NCBI GenBank assembly: GCA_019671135.1
Contig: JAHRHY010000023.1
Location: 124,001 to 188,000 of the forward strand
Reading direction: 5' to 3'
DNA length: 64,000 bases
From: Linnemannia hyalina
Lineage: Eukaryota > Mortierellomycota > Mortierellomycetes > Mortierellales > Mortierellaceae
In this document: positions 34,127-46,500 of the stretch, piece after piece
Layout: every line of letters starts with the position of its first letter
How positions within the stretch are numbered: position 1 is the stretch's first letter
The notes under the pieces: model-generated
Seen by the model: only the letters and a program-made list of their open reading frames with translations
What the model was told of the DNA's origin: nothing
The model's database searches: none
Position numbers and translations under genes: made by a program

Positions 34127-34813
34127 GGTTGTGTTTGACTTGTGAGGAGTGGAGGTTGGACTTGAAAGGAGAGATGGAGTCTTGGTAGCTTGGTTCTTGC
34201 CTGGTTGTTGAGTTGGTTGTGATGAAAATGAAGAAAGAAAAGAGGAGAGCAGAGGGGTTTTATACTTGTTTGTTTTGTTGCCAATTGCTTTCTAATCGAG
34301 TGCCGTATTGTCGGCCGAGCATGGACCATTCTGGCTGCTTCTTCTTTTTGTGTCATTGTCATCATTTTTTGAAGCGGAGCCAAGGATCAAAATTAGAGTC
34401 ATGGCCGTTGTTCTGCGGCAAAGAGTCAACGGATGCTCACCAATTATGACGCTTTTACTTGGGCCTGAGGCATTTTGACTTTGAAGTGTGAACAGAGAGA
34501 AATAAGATTTTTCCAGTGCGGCGGATGGGAAGAAAGAGCGGAGTGTAACTATCAACAACCCCCATGCTTGCCAAGAGTGGAAATGAACCGTGCAACTCAC
34601 AACAAGCAGACATGCAGACAATGTTCTTCTTTGCGGACTTGGCTATGACGATGATGTCCCAATTGCACCTTTACCCTCCCTTCTCACTTGTATAAATACA
34701 TCCTCTCTCCCATCTTTTTCATTCCTCATTCTTAACAACAACTCAAGCAACCCAAAACAACACCAAGCAACTCTCTCCTTCGAATCCTCCCTCTCAAGCC
34801 AACACACAATACT
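34127..34813. promoter_or_regulatory. Shared divergent promoter region of copies 2R and 1R
   Basis: Inverted duplicate of 25162-25848, with GGTCCATGCTC (34316-34326, minus) and the class I block (34539-34588, plus). Confidence 0.6.
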
Positions 34814-35002
34814 ATGGCCATGTCCCTCTTCAAGTCCAACAAGAACCAGTCAGGCTCCGCTGCCACCTCCCCAGCGCAGACGCCTCGCTCTTCAGTCGAT
34901 GGCCAGCGTCTTGTCCAAGTCAAGATGACCCGCGACCAGGCCCTCGAGATGGCCCTCCGCAAGTCTGTGCAGACCATGCCCGCCAATTTCAGCCTCATGT
35001 AA
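34814..35002 (+). CDS. Array small protein 1R (62 aa), outermost right copy
   Basis: Inverted identical copy of 24973-25161, with tandem start codons at 34814 and 34820. The 3' UTR contains CACTTGCATC and TGTACAACATAATAAA; the arm identity ends at 35117, about 115 bp after the stop, just beyond the poly-A signal, so the duplication covers the complete transcription unit. Confidence 0.82.
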   Translation: MAMSLFKSNKNQSGSAATSPAQTPRSSVDGQRLVQVKMTRDQALEMALRKSVQTMPANFSLM

Positions 35003-35117
35003 ATCGGCTTCCTCTGTGGCTCTACTCCATCTTTAAGCACTAGCCTGCAATAAGCTTGTACCATCACCCCCCACACTTGCATCTCACTTATCTTCTGTAC
35101 AACATAATAAACAAGCA

Positions 35118-35586
35118 CCCATTATACATTAGTCCCATTCTCATTGAAGGAAGGTAAAGACAGGGGTGTTTCTCCATGCGTGGTTAGGTAATAATTCCAA
35201 TCTGAGCATATCTAGACTGCTTGACTCCACCATTGTCAGTGCACCTGTTTCAGGTGTGGGTGTATATTACGCGTGTATATTTGCATAATGACTGGAGGAT
35301 AGAAGTACCACATTGAATGAAGAAAAAGGGTCAGAATGGGAGTGGATAGAGCAGAGGTAGTATTGGACGATAATTAGATGTTGAACAGGTCTCTGTCGTC
35401 CATAACGGAGATTGTGATGTCTGCCTAGATACAGGATACAGAGGTGAGTTCGACACGTCGTGCCGCCTCAGCAGGAACATTCAAATTTTTCTCGTCAGCC
35501 AGGCGAGATTCGTTTGTGCGGTGTGCAGAATCAACTCCAAATGATATTGGACCTTGCTGCAAGCGCTTGGCAGGGTGCCATACTCC

Positions 35587-35623
<37 letters not shown>

Positions 35624-37393
35624 GCATTCCTTGGCATGAGACTGACACGCGGCACGTCTCAGGAACCAAATCACTTTGACTGTCTCAATAGCCAACCAAT
35701 CCTCTCACCCTTTGGCAGCGCCCAACTACCCAATGCACCAAGATGATATGCGGACATGTGCATTAACGAGATGGCTCTTTCAGAACTCCGTCCAGACCAA
35801 TCCGATTTACCTCAACCTTCTGTCACCTTTCCCTTTGTCATTTTTTTTTCTTTTGGACTACAGCCCTTGACGCCCAAACCCAAAACGTTGTACTGCACTC
35901 TTTCCCCTTTGTATCATAATAAAACATTTTTGCTTTTTGTATTATTCCATGAGATCAAATCATCGTTCGCCGAGAATTTATTACATGATGTTTGTCGATG
36001 TGAGCAGTGTTGTTCTTGTGTGCGGCGTTGCAAATTAACTGTGTTGCAATGAAGCTGGGCTTGCTGCAGTGAGATAGAGGAAAAGAGGAAAGACCATCGA
36101 GCTATCACACGCCAAGAATCCCTTAATTGGAAAGTTGTTGGACAACGTATCCTCACCTGTGCTGAGTGTAATTGAGAGGCAGCAAAAGAAATTGTGAACA
36201 CCTAGCTCTTTATTGACAGTTGGGAGGGGGAAGGGAGGGTAATCAATTTGGAGGAGTGAAACAAGCAAAGGTTTTTCTGGGCTGATAGATGGCTCAAGGA
36301 ACAAAACGCGTTTTTTTATTTGGATGAGCCTTTGGACCAAGCCGCCCTTTGGGAGAAGAGAGAGAGGGGGGGGGGGAGAAGGATTGCAAGTGGAGGAAGC
36401 GGAAGGAGACAAGGAAGGGTGGGTGGAATTGAATAATTAGTTTTTGACTGTGGATAATGGTGATGGCAGAACGTGCGGGTGAGTGCAATCGAAAGAAGAA
36501 GAAAAAGATATGGATCTCATCTGCCCTTTCGATCAAAAGAAATCTTTTGTTTGTGCAAAGAAGGGCAAGGACAACGATCGAGGAACAAAATGGCGAATGA
36601 GAGGGAGGGTGTTGCTGCTGTTGCTATTGTGGTGTTATTGTTGTGGGTGGAGTGTGATGTTACACGATACGAAAAGGTGTTTTTGTTTTCTTGCTCCTTG
36701 CCAATTGCCACAAAAAAAATGCAACAGGCGAACGGTCCATGGAAAAAGAAAAGGGCGCTCGTTGAAGGTTTATTTTTAGGCACACACTGCATCAGCATCA
36801 AATGAAATCATATACATCAATTATCAGTTGTGAGGTGGCAATTGGCTGTCGCAGTTCACCCCTCTTGCAGCAACCTAGCTCTAGACCTGGTGGCTCCCTT
36901 CCTTTGTTTCAGCCTCATCATCATCATCATTATCGACTATATATCAGCTGGCGCCCAGGGGCAGGATCAATGAAAGTACATATTGAGAGCACAAAACAGG
37001 TCCCGGGATCAATTATTATCATACAACACATTCAACCGGCTGTTATCGTTGAGGTCGACCAATTGTCTTTGCAAGGGGCTGCCGTTGTCTTTCCTTTTCC
37101 CTTTCAATTGTAACCACTCTTCCTCTCTACCACCATCGGTTTCTTTTTTATCTATTCTATTCCTCTCTTGTTTCTCTTTCCTCCTTCCTTCCTTTATCCC
37201 ATCTTCCACCCTTGTATTTATTTCCCCTGTCTTCTTCTTTCTTCATCACCACATCACACACTCCAACGGACACCCCCCCTCCATCGCCACCCCTTCACGC
37301 TGTCATCCCTTCCATCACTCCTTACATCAAGGCCAAAGGGCTTCTTGCATAGGACAACACTCTTACCCGAACAGAAAAAGACACCATAAAACA
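35118..37393. other. Intergenic region, about 2.3 kb
   Basis: Between the right palindrome arm and the O-mannosyltransferase. Contains a CA microsatellite (about 35589-35621), a G run near 36368-36376 and a pyrimidine-rich leader (37100-37260) before the PMT start. No gene recognised. Confidence 0.6.
35589..35621. repeat. (CA)n microsatellite
   Basis: About 16 uninterrupted CA dinucleotides in intergenic DNA. Confidence 0.85.
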
Positions 37394-40300
37394 ATGTTCT
37401 CGTCCTCAGGGTCATACTCATCAAACTCATCCCAGACCAACTCAAGGTCAACATCATCTCACTCCTTCCTCGATCCATCCGGCCTCGACTTTGATCTGCC
37501 ACCAGCCCAGCCTGCCAACCCGTCCAGCCACATCACAACCATCCACGAAGACAGTGAGGAAGAAGAGGCGGACTATATCCATATCCACCCCTCGCGTCGT
37601 CCCATGGCGTCCAATTACTCCAATAACAGCAACCATGCCAACAGCAACGGCGACGGGCACACGAACGAACACTCGTCATACCCGTACTCTGAAAAATCCA
37701 ATGGATATCCACCTACCGCTGGAGATTCAGCTGTCTATGGATTCGATCAACATTACCCTCAGCAGTATCAGGCCTACCCGTTCGCAGACACGCCGCCCAC
37801 CCGGTCTTTAACGTCGTCGCCTTCGTTACCTGCCTCACCGTACTACTCGCCAGGACAACAACCACCACAACAACAACCTCCAACACGGTATCAATACCCG
37901 CGCACTCGGTCAGGACCGCTCAATGGCAATGGATCGGCAGCCGGACTGCCTCTTTATGCTTCACGTACGCAGCGGATGAGGAACGGTCAAAGCACATCAT
38001 TGGATCACAGCGGGAAACCTATCTTCAGAGGACCCCAGCCACGGATCAGCTCAGGAGGAATTGGTGGACTTAGCAGCAGCGACTCAGATGACGATGAGGA
38101 CTTTTTTGTTGGAGGTCAAGGAGGAGCAGGACGCGGTGGACTCAGCAAGCGATTCTCAGTCTTCAAGAATCGTCGAGGCCGACCCTGGTACAAGAGTCGG
38201 GAACTGCACATCGTTCTCGGTATCTGTGTGCTCTCGTTGATCGTGAGATTGTGGCACATTGGATACCCTACCTCTGTCGTGTAAGCGGATTGTTGGTCTA
38301 CATTTTTGTTTGCGTGTGTGTGTGTGTGTGTTTCATGAATAGCCATGGAATTGGGGGATTGGGGATTGGAGGCAGTGAGCAGGGTTCTGAACTTTTTTTT
38401 TTTCCTCTCCTTTTTTTTGATCGCTTATTATCGATAATTGCTAAATGTATTAGATTTGATGAGGTTCACTTTGGAGGATTCGCTTCCAAGTATATCCGGG
38501 GTCGCTTCTTCATGGATGTTCACCCACCACTAGCAAAGATGCTCATTGCCGTGACAGGATGGATTTTCGGACTGGATCCAAGTTTCGACTTCAAGGAGAT
38601 TGGGCTGTAGGTTACTTCTCCTTTTGCCAACTTCGTGTGTTAGAGTTTTGCAATCTGCTCCAGCCCTTGTGGAATCCCGGTCTGGACACGGACGGATCCA
38701 TCGGAGCCAGGAATGAACCGAAAAAGAAAAGATAACAACCTATTGCGATTAATAACCGGACTACCTTCCTTTCTCGACATCATAGGGACTATCTGGCGCC
38801 CAAGGTCCCATATGTCGCAATGAGAATGCTGTGTGGTCTTATGGGTGTTGCCGTGGTTCCCATGGCATTCTACACCATCAAGAACTCAGGCCACTCTTTA
38901 CATGCCTCCATCCTTGCTGCGGTCCTTGTCCTCTTTGGTAAGTCGGGAGACAACAGCAGCGAATTCAATCAGGACCAAACGAAAAAAGGGCCTGTTCAGC
39001 AAATTTACTAACCTCAATGGAACAATATTTTCCCCTGAACAAAAAACAATAGAAAACAGCATTGTCACGCAGAGTCGCCTTATTCTTCTGGACTCGCCCT
39101 TGATCTTCTTCACCGCATTCACAGTACTCGCATGGACCAACTTTCACAACCAACGAAAAGACCCCTTCTCGGACGATTGGTTTCTGTGGCTGTTCCTCAC
39201 GGGCCTTGGATTGGGATTGGCGGGAAGTGTCAAGTGGGTGGGGCTCTTTATTATCGCCACCATCGGAACTTCAACCATCAACCAACTCTGGGTGCTGTGG
39301 GGCGATCTCAAGATTTCACCCCGTGTCTGGTTCAACCACTTCTTGGCTCGCGCAGTCTGCCTCATTGCGGTCCCCCTGGTGATCTACATGTTTATGTTTG
39401 AGATCCATTTCTTGTTGCTGGCCAACAGTGGCGATGGTGATGGTTTTATGAGCGCTCCCTTCCAGATGACGCTTGGTAAGTCATTGCAGGACTCTCCACT
39501 CGGTAAGAAAGAATGGAAAGAAACGACACCCTTTCTCGGGAATTAGTTCATTTCGGTTAGCGTAGATTTTTTTGGGATACGGTACCAATGGACTAATTCA
39601 ATATTTATTTTCTTCGAACTAGGTGTGGCCTATGGAGCGACTGTCTCGATTCGTCACTTGGGAACTCAGGGAGGATACCTTCACTCGCACCCTTCGAACT
39701 ACGAGACTGGAAGCAAACGTAAGTAATTGATTTTATGGATACTTTCAACCAATGCCCTTCGTCATATGAAGCGACTTTGGCCAACACTCACTTACAATTG
39801 CCCTTTTTCGTTTAATGTAGAGCAACAAATCACACTCTACCCACACAAGGATACTAACAACGACTGGATCCTTCAAAGGCAAGACGGAACCGTGCCCGAC
39901 AAACTGGAATACATCAAGAGCGGGGACATCATCCGCCTGAAGCACGTCACAACCTTCAAGCGCCTCCACTCCCACAATAACAAGGCGCCCGTGACAGAGG
40001 ACGAGAACCATTTCGAGGTCAGCGCGTACGGTGGCACCGACGAATTTCCGGGAGACTCGAACGATGAGTGGAAGCTGGAGATTCTGGATTACGAGGGCAA
40101 GGATAAGGCCTCAGGTCAAAACCTACACACGCTGCGGTCGATTTTTAAGCTGTCGCATCCCAACATGGCCTGCGACCTCTTCTCGCACAGCGTCAAGCTA
40201 CCCAAGTGGGCTTTTGAGCAACAGGAAGTCACTTGCATGCGGAGCGCTTCTCGGGCCAAGGTCACCTTTATGGTCGAGTCCAACGCCTACAGCGCCTGTA

Positions 40301-41883
40301 AGTTGTTGCTCTTTGGATATTCGGGAGAGGGATATCTGACCTGCTCAAAACGTTCTATTTCAACTGACATGTCTCTGATTATCTCAATTGTGCACAAATA
40401 GACCCAGCAAATGCGCCAATGGTGAACTACAGGAAGCCCGGATTCATCGGCAAGTTCCTGGAGCTCAACAAGGTCATGTGGACTACCAACGCAGGATTGA
40501 CAGCCTCGCACCCTTACGACTCGCGGCCATCGTCCTGGATCTGGTTGAGACGCGGTATCAGCTTCTGGGGCAAGGACCAGAAGCATATTTACCTGATTGG
40601 AAACTGGTTCACCTGGTATATGTCGAGTTTCTCGATCGTCCTCTATGCGGCCATTCGTGTCCTCCTTGTCATTCGTGACAAGCGCGGCTATCGCGATAAC
40701 TTCCGAGGTATGTTTGTTTTATTGTATTTCCATTTGTTGCTGAAAACTTATTGTTTTTTGCCACCAAATCCTTTCAACAACAAACTCATCAATCAAACGT
40801 TTTTCTATCGTATATTAATCAGGTCTGCGCGAGTACTACGAGTTGTCAGGAGGATTCTTCTTTATGGCATGGTGCTATCACTACCTCCCCTTCTTCCTCA
40901 TGGGCCGCCAACTCTTCCTCCACCACTATCTCCCCGCCCTCTATTTCGCGATCCTCATGCTCTGTGTCACTTTTGACCTCGCCTGCCGGTTCATCCCCAT
41001 CCGCTTCCGACTTGCCGCCCTGATTGTCGTCTCCTTAATGGCCATCTTGGTCTTCCGAACCAGGGCCCCCCTGGCTTATGGATCTGAATGGACGAGGTCT
41101 CAGTGCGAGGCATCTAAGGTCTTGAAGACTTGGGATTATGATTGTTATCAGTACCCCGAGTCATATGCTTCTTATAGGGGTCCGAAGGATGATAGCCATA
41201 TGTTTGGGCGGATCGTTCATCCGAGCTCAGCGCCAGTTCCGGCGCCTGCGGTGCCGGTTGTTGCGGGTGGTGTTGGGGAAGATCCTAAGAATGATAAGCC
41301 GCATGATTTCTTGGAGAATTTGTTCCCGCATGCTCCGTCCCCTGCTGCGGCTGTGGTTCCTGATGAAGTCGCGGCAGTAGGAGGGTCGAAGGCGGATTCT
41401 GGGATGGAGAATATTCAGCTTGGGAACCATCCCAACTATCAGGCAGGCAAAGATCATGCTAAGGCTGGAGCAGTCGTGAGTCCAAAAAAGCAGGATCCGG
41501 TAGCACCAGCAGCACCATCACCGCCGAACCTAGGGTCTATCCGACATGCCGCCGCTGCCGCCGCCAAGGCCGCTGCCGCAGGAGCAGGAGCAGAAGCACC
41601 ACCACCCCTAATTATTGAAGAGCACATCGGAGAAGGAGGCGACGACTCTGGCGCCGAGGATATCGAAGATGTCCCAGATGTAGAAGACGGCGAGGAAGAA
41701 GGGGTGTTGGAGGAAGGAGACGAAGGGTTTAATGACCCTGGTGCTGAAGAAAAAGCAGAGGCTGAGGCTGTTGAGGACGAGTTCTTAGACACAAAGAGCG
41801 AACTCGCGGCAGCCGCTGCTGCAGAGGCCGCTGCGGACAAGAAGGATGATGACCAGGAGGCGGATCGGCGCCATGCTTTGTAG
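37394..41883 (+). CDS. Protein O-mannosyltransferase, PMT2-like
   Basis: Transfers mannose from dolichyl-phosphate-mannose to Ser/Thr of secretory proteins in the ER membrane (GT39). Exons 37394-38280, 38454-38606, 38786-38937, 39053-39475, 39623-39718, 39821-40297, 40402-40707 and 40823-41883; 1184 residues. A hydrophilic Ser/Gln/Pro-rich cytosolic N-terminus of about 265 residues precedes the first membrane helix. FDEVHFG (the catalytic Asp-Glu, about 298-299) and DVHPPLAKM follow. The MIR region begins at SHPSNYETGSKQQQITLYPH, whose QQQ codons span an intron; HPYDSRP, RGISFWG and HYLPFFLMGRQLFLHHYLPAL come later. GSKQQQITLYPH favours the PMT2 subfamily; subfamily assignment is by eye. An acidic, Ala-rich tail of about 220 residues after the PMT end is unusual. 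Confidence 0.88.
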
Positions 41884-42031
41884 CTTCTCGCCTTTCCATT
41901 TGCACAGTACCAAAAAAAAACATGCACAATAGACAAAACACATTCCACCAGTCAACCATTTTGTAATCCATTTATTTATTACTATGTTGTGATCCTTTCA
42001 GAATATCATCCTCTTGACAAGACCTTTACTT

Positions 42032-43170
42032 TTAGCTCTGCTCGAGCTCAACCAAGGTACCATGACAATCCTTGGGGTGCAAGAAGACCACAGGCTTGCC
42101 ATGGGCGCCAATCTTGGGGATAGGGTTGAGGGCCTTAATACCCTTGGCCATCAGATCATCCACGGCCTTGTAGACATCATCGACCTCGATACAAATATGG
42201 TGAAGGCCGCCAGCCTTGTTCTTGTTAAGGAACCCCTGGATGGGTGAGTTCTCGCCGAGAGGGTGGAGGAGCTCGATCTTGGTGTTGCCCAGTTCGACGA
42301 AGACTGTGTACACTCCGTGCTCGGGAAGAGGCTATTGTGGGGTAAATGGTGTGAAAATGAGGTGGTTAATGGCTGTAGTGTGGCCATGGGCGTCCTGTTT
42401 TTATATTTTTGCCTATGATACCAAATCGGATCCTTGGCTGGTGTGATGTTTATCCATCTGCCATGCTGCCGTTGTTGTCATCCTCCCGCTGTCGTTTTAC
42501 CGACACATCGTATTTTTCAGGCAGTGGTTTTGTTGCATATCGGCTCACACCCAATACACACTTCTTAGGGGTCTTCAAACTTTGACATGCCCACCCCCTA
42601 AATAACAACAACAGACGTTCTCGGCCCGCCACTTGTCAAGGAGTACTTACGGTTTTGGCGCTGACTTTGGCACCCAACAAATCGCGGTAGAAGGCGGTCG
42701 ACTGGTCGATATCGGGAGTTGCAATGGCGACATGGTTCAAGCGGCCGAGGGTCCAAAGAGGCGAGGTCTACAATATCAATTGCGTATCATATGGAAGTGC
42801 ATACGAAAGTTAGACAAGTTGTGGAGGGAGACTGACATGTTAAACGGCGGGTGGCGCTGTGCCACCAATGTTGTCTTTGCTGGCGAACAACGAACGTATT
42901 TGCGACCGAATCCTTGCGCTTGGTTCTTGTTCCTCTGAAAAGTCCGAGATGATGAGCTGCAGGTGTTCAGCTTCTGCATATGCGGCTCACTCAAAAACTC
43001 ATTACTCTTCCGTCATTTTCGGCTTCCGAAATCAGGTCTCCGGACTGAATTGCACTGAAGAAAAGAAGGTCCATGTGTGTGTCTGTGTATACCTTGGGAA
43101 TGCCGGTCGAGAGGGCACGCTTGGCGACAGTCTGGGCGGGGATAGCGCGGGTGAGGAATGGGCGGAACAT
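42032..43170 (-). CDS. MCEE: Methylmalonyl-CoA epimerase, mitochondrial
   Basis: Interconverts (2S)- and (2R)-methylmalonyl-CoA in the propionyl-CoA to succinyl-CoA route. Exons 43170-43093, 42767-42651 and 42331-42032; 164 residues. Exon 1 encodes an Arg/Ala-rich mitochondrial presequence (MFRPFLTRAIPAQTVAKRAL). The VOC-fold metal ligands are visible: H38 in LNHVAI, H109/H110 in GLHHICIEV and E160 in LVELEQ. TKIELLHPLG, NKAGG and KIGAHGKPVVFLHPKDC are strongly animal-like. The gene converges with PMT (about 150 bp between stops). Presence implies a complete methylmalonyl pathway and probably a cobalamin-dependent mutase elsewhere, which is typical of early-diverging fungi rather than Dikarya. 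Confidence 0.93.
42566..42600. repeat. Short inverted-repeat remnant related to the foldback element
   Basis: Lies in the second intron of the epimerase. It starts TAGGGGT and ends ACCCCCTA. Its first half (GGGGTCTTCAAACTTTGACA) matches the terminal repeat at 29990-30011 at about 18 of 21 positions. It may be a solo terminus left by excision. Confidence 0.35.
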
Positions 43171-43572
43171 TGTGTGTATGTTGTCAAGGTTTGGGGAAAG
43201 AAAACGAAGAGAAGGAAAAAGATGGGTAGCACTCTTTATTCACGGGGAACACTCTTCAGCAGATTCTTCCCACGATACCCACACGTGACACTTGCCCAAC
43301 ATCAAGCAGATCATGCCTTCATGGTTTTTTTGACAAACAAACATGACTTTTTGTTGTTATTATCAGAAAAAAAAGAAAAGAAGAATACTTCTACAACTAC
43401 ACTACAATTGAACAAAAGAAAAGGAAAGAAAGAAAGAAAAGAAAAGACGAACGATAACAACAAAAGAATAGCAAAAAGAAAAGAAAGAAGAAAAACGGAG
43501 TCCATTAAACCTATTCAGACATCAAAATCATGAAGGAGGGCCACATCTCACCCCTATTTTTGTTTGTTTTTT
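43171..43572. other. Intergenic region, epimerase promoter side / DEF1-like 3' side
   Basis: About 400 bp, A-rich at 43365-43500. No gene seen. Confidence 0.55.
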
Positions 43573-46500
43573 TCACTGCGTCCAGTACTGCTGGTTGTTG
43601 TTGCCGTTGTTGCGGCCTGAACCCTGGTGCTGACCCTGATGCTGGCTGGGGTGATAACCCTGATGGTGGTTGGGATACTGATAGTTCGAGAACATCTGCT
43701 GCTGGTAGTAGCCTTGCTGACCCTGGTTCATGCTGCCCTGCTGACCCTGGAGAGACGCACCACCGGCGGCGTTCGAAGGCTGGGTTCCTGCGCCGGCATT
43801 CTTGTCAGCTCCGTTGTAGCTGCCAGATCCAGTATTGCCCTTGGCATTGCTTGCAGTCGACGTAGGGGTAGCTCCCTGCTGGGATCCCAAAAAGTTCTGT
43901 GTGCCGGGGTAGCCATACTTAGTGTACGAGTCGTTGCCCAAGCCCATGCCGTTGTGGAGTCCAGCTCCAGACATGTCATCATATCCTGTCTGGGAGTATT
44001 GATGGTGGCCTCCTTGACCGGCACCGGTAGAGCTGTAGTTTCCGTAGGGAGTATTGCTGTTTGATCCAGGCTTGTTCGATCCGTGCTGCTGCTGCTGCTG
44101 TTGCTGGTGCTGGTACATGGGGTACATGTTCTTGTTGACAAAAGGCTGACCATATCCAGACTGCTGGTACGCAGTAGGGAACTGGTTGGGCATGTAGTAG
44201 TAAGGATAGTAGGGCATTCCTCCCATGTTGGGGTAGGCCTGCTGCTGCTGCTGCTGAAGCGTCTGCTGGGCCTGAGTCGATCCAGTGCTGCTGGCTCCGG
44301 TGGTTCCAACGGCCGCGGTCGAGTCCTGGTTGTACTTGGTATCACGGGCCTGGTAGCTGTTAATGCCAGTAGCGGGCATCTGACCATAGCTGGCAGGGTC
44401 GTAGTACATGGCGCGTTGAATGTCGTTACCGTAGAGAGCGGCATACTCGTTGGGAAGGGAGGCCATGGGAGCCATGCCGAACGAACCGAGCTGGTTAGCT
44501 CCAGGCATGTACGAGCCGTAGGGTGAGCCCATGGCATCGAGACCCATGGCTGGGTGATGGTGGTGCTGAGCAAGGTAGTTGGCGGCGGCAGGATCCTGCT
44601 TAGCGTAGGCATTGGCATTGGCAGTGGCGGGAGACTGTCCGGCGGCAGCGGGAACGGTAGCGGGGGTGGGGGCGGCAGCTGGCTGGCGACCATAAGCAGA
44701 GGGCTGCTGCTGGGCAGGCTGCTGGGTTGCCTGCTGGGCAGGCTGAGCGGGTTGGGCAGGCTGAGTTTCGGCGGGGGCAGGCTGAGCGGGCTCCTCAACA
44801 GGAACCTCTGGAGTCTCAGTGACCTCTGGAGTCTCAGGCTCATCATTGTCGTTCAAGGAGAAGCTGCCAAACTTGAGTCCCATGCTCTGGAGCGACGAAG
44901 CTCCTCCTGCAATAACGACTGGTGCATCCTGGTTCAAACGGCGAGGCTGTGATGCTGGCTTCTGCTTCAATCCGGGAGGTCCTGTGGGGGCAGGAGCAGG
45001 AGCAGTTGTCTGTGCGGGTTCGGGTGCGGGTGTGTGCTCTGGCTCCTTCTCGACCTTGGGCTCTGCCACTGGCTCAGGAACGGGCTCTGGCTCCTCCTTC
45101 TTCTCTTCCTCCACTGCTGGGGCAGGCTCGGCCACCTCGGGTTCCTCCTCCTTCACTTCGGGTGTCTCCTCAGGGGCAGGTGTTACTTCAACCTCAACCT
45201 CTGGTTCGGGCTCGAGCACAGCCTCCTTCTCAACAACGGGCTCGGGCACAGGTTCAACTGGCTTGCTTTCCTTCTGAGTCACGGGCGCAGGTGCGGAAGC
45301 GGGTATAACTTTTGGTGGAGCAGGCTGGGGAGCTGGTTCTGGCCTAAAGAGGAAAATAGTAACAGCAAAAAAAAAGTCAGTCATTGGTTCCGGAGTGGTG
45401 AATTTAATTTGCTCTTTTCTGGCAGAAAATTATCGGGTGCATGTAGACGTACTTCACAATCTTGGCCCATGACATTTTCGTTCCTGCGGGGATGGTAGAT
45501 GTATTGACTTTGCGGGTTGAAGTGCCGGGCAATGGGGGGTTTGCAGCTGCATCACCCCATGGATCGACGTCCTTGGTAGGTTCGGCGGCGGGTGCGGTCT
45601 CTGCAGCTGGAGCTGGCTTGGTGTCCTCTGCGGGAGTGCTCCGAGAGGCTGTGGCGCCCCATCCGTCTGATGTAGTAGAAGCAGCCGAAGCGGCAGATGC
45701 AGCTGTAACGCTTGAAGCAGTAATCTTGGCCCAAGAAGGCGCCTCATCCACGACAGCGCTCTCCGCCTTTTCAGAAACAGCTGGCCATGCCTCCTCTGTC
45801 TCTGTCTTCACTGGGCGGGTGTTTCTATCACCTCCGTTTTGGGCACGAGGGGCGCCTCTGGTTGATCCGCCACGACCACCACGGAAACCATCTATGAACA
45901 ATAGTAATCAAAATAAAATACCGTTAGATATATGATGTATTCACGCGGTCTTGTCTTGTTTTCGTTGTTTTACGCAAATTCAAAAAGGCCGGTGGTTGAA
46001 GGCTTGATAGTTACCTCCACGACCGCGCGATCCGCGATCTGCGAATCCGCCGCGTTGGCTAGGACCGCGGTATTCCTGCTGTGTGAACTTTGGCTTTGGT
46101 GTCTTTTTCTTGCCCTTGACTTCACCCCACTGGGAGGCATGGCCTATGTGTTTAATAAGAGAGGATCAATTGGAGGTTAGCATCAAGGCTTTCTTTCGAC
46201 AGTTTTATCTCTTGCTTGCGCCGGTCACGGGCTGAATGAAATAGGACATCGCGAGCGCGACGAGTCAGAGCGAGCGAGAACCTGTCCAGGCCTTGAATAT
46301 GGGCCAGTCAAAAGAGTGCTGCCCCTCCTGCGTCATCGCTTGGTCTGGTTGGTCCAAGAACCTGGACTTTGATTTGACTCGGGATTGATCCACGTCCCAC
46401 TTTTCACTTTTGATAACCACCCAAATGAAGCCAGCACCTCACATCACTTAGCATAAAAGTCGAAAAACAGAGTCTGGTGGGAATAACAACAACGTCGTTC

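Larger units (their letters stand above)
30323..35117 (-). repeat. Right arm of the 4.8-kb inverted repeat
   Basis: Reverse complement of 24858-29652. All reading frames in every frame match those of the left arm in length and sequence, so I see no differences between arms. Flanks are unrelated to the left flank. Confidence 0.93.

Noticed and set aside
43728..44846. 372-codon minus-strand frame overlapping the DEF1-like gene
   Set aside because: Alternative frame of the Q/P-rich repeat coding region; low-complexity Ser/Pro/Leu composition and no independent start context.
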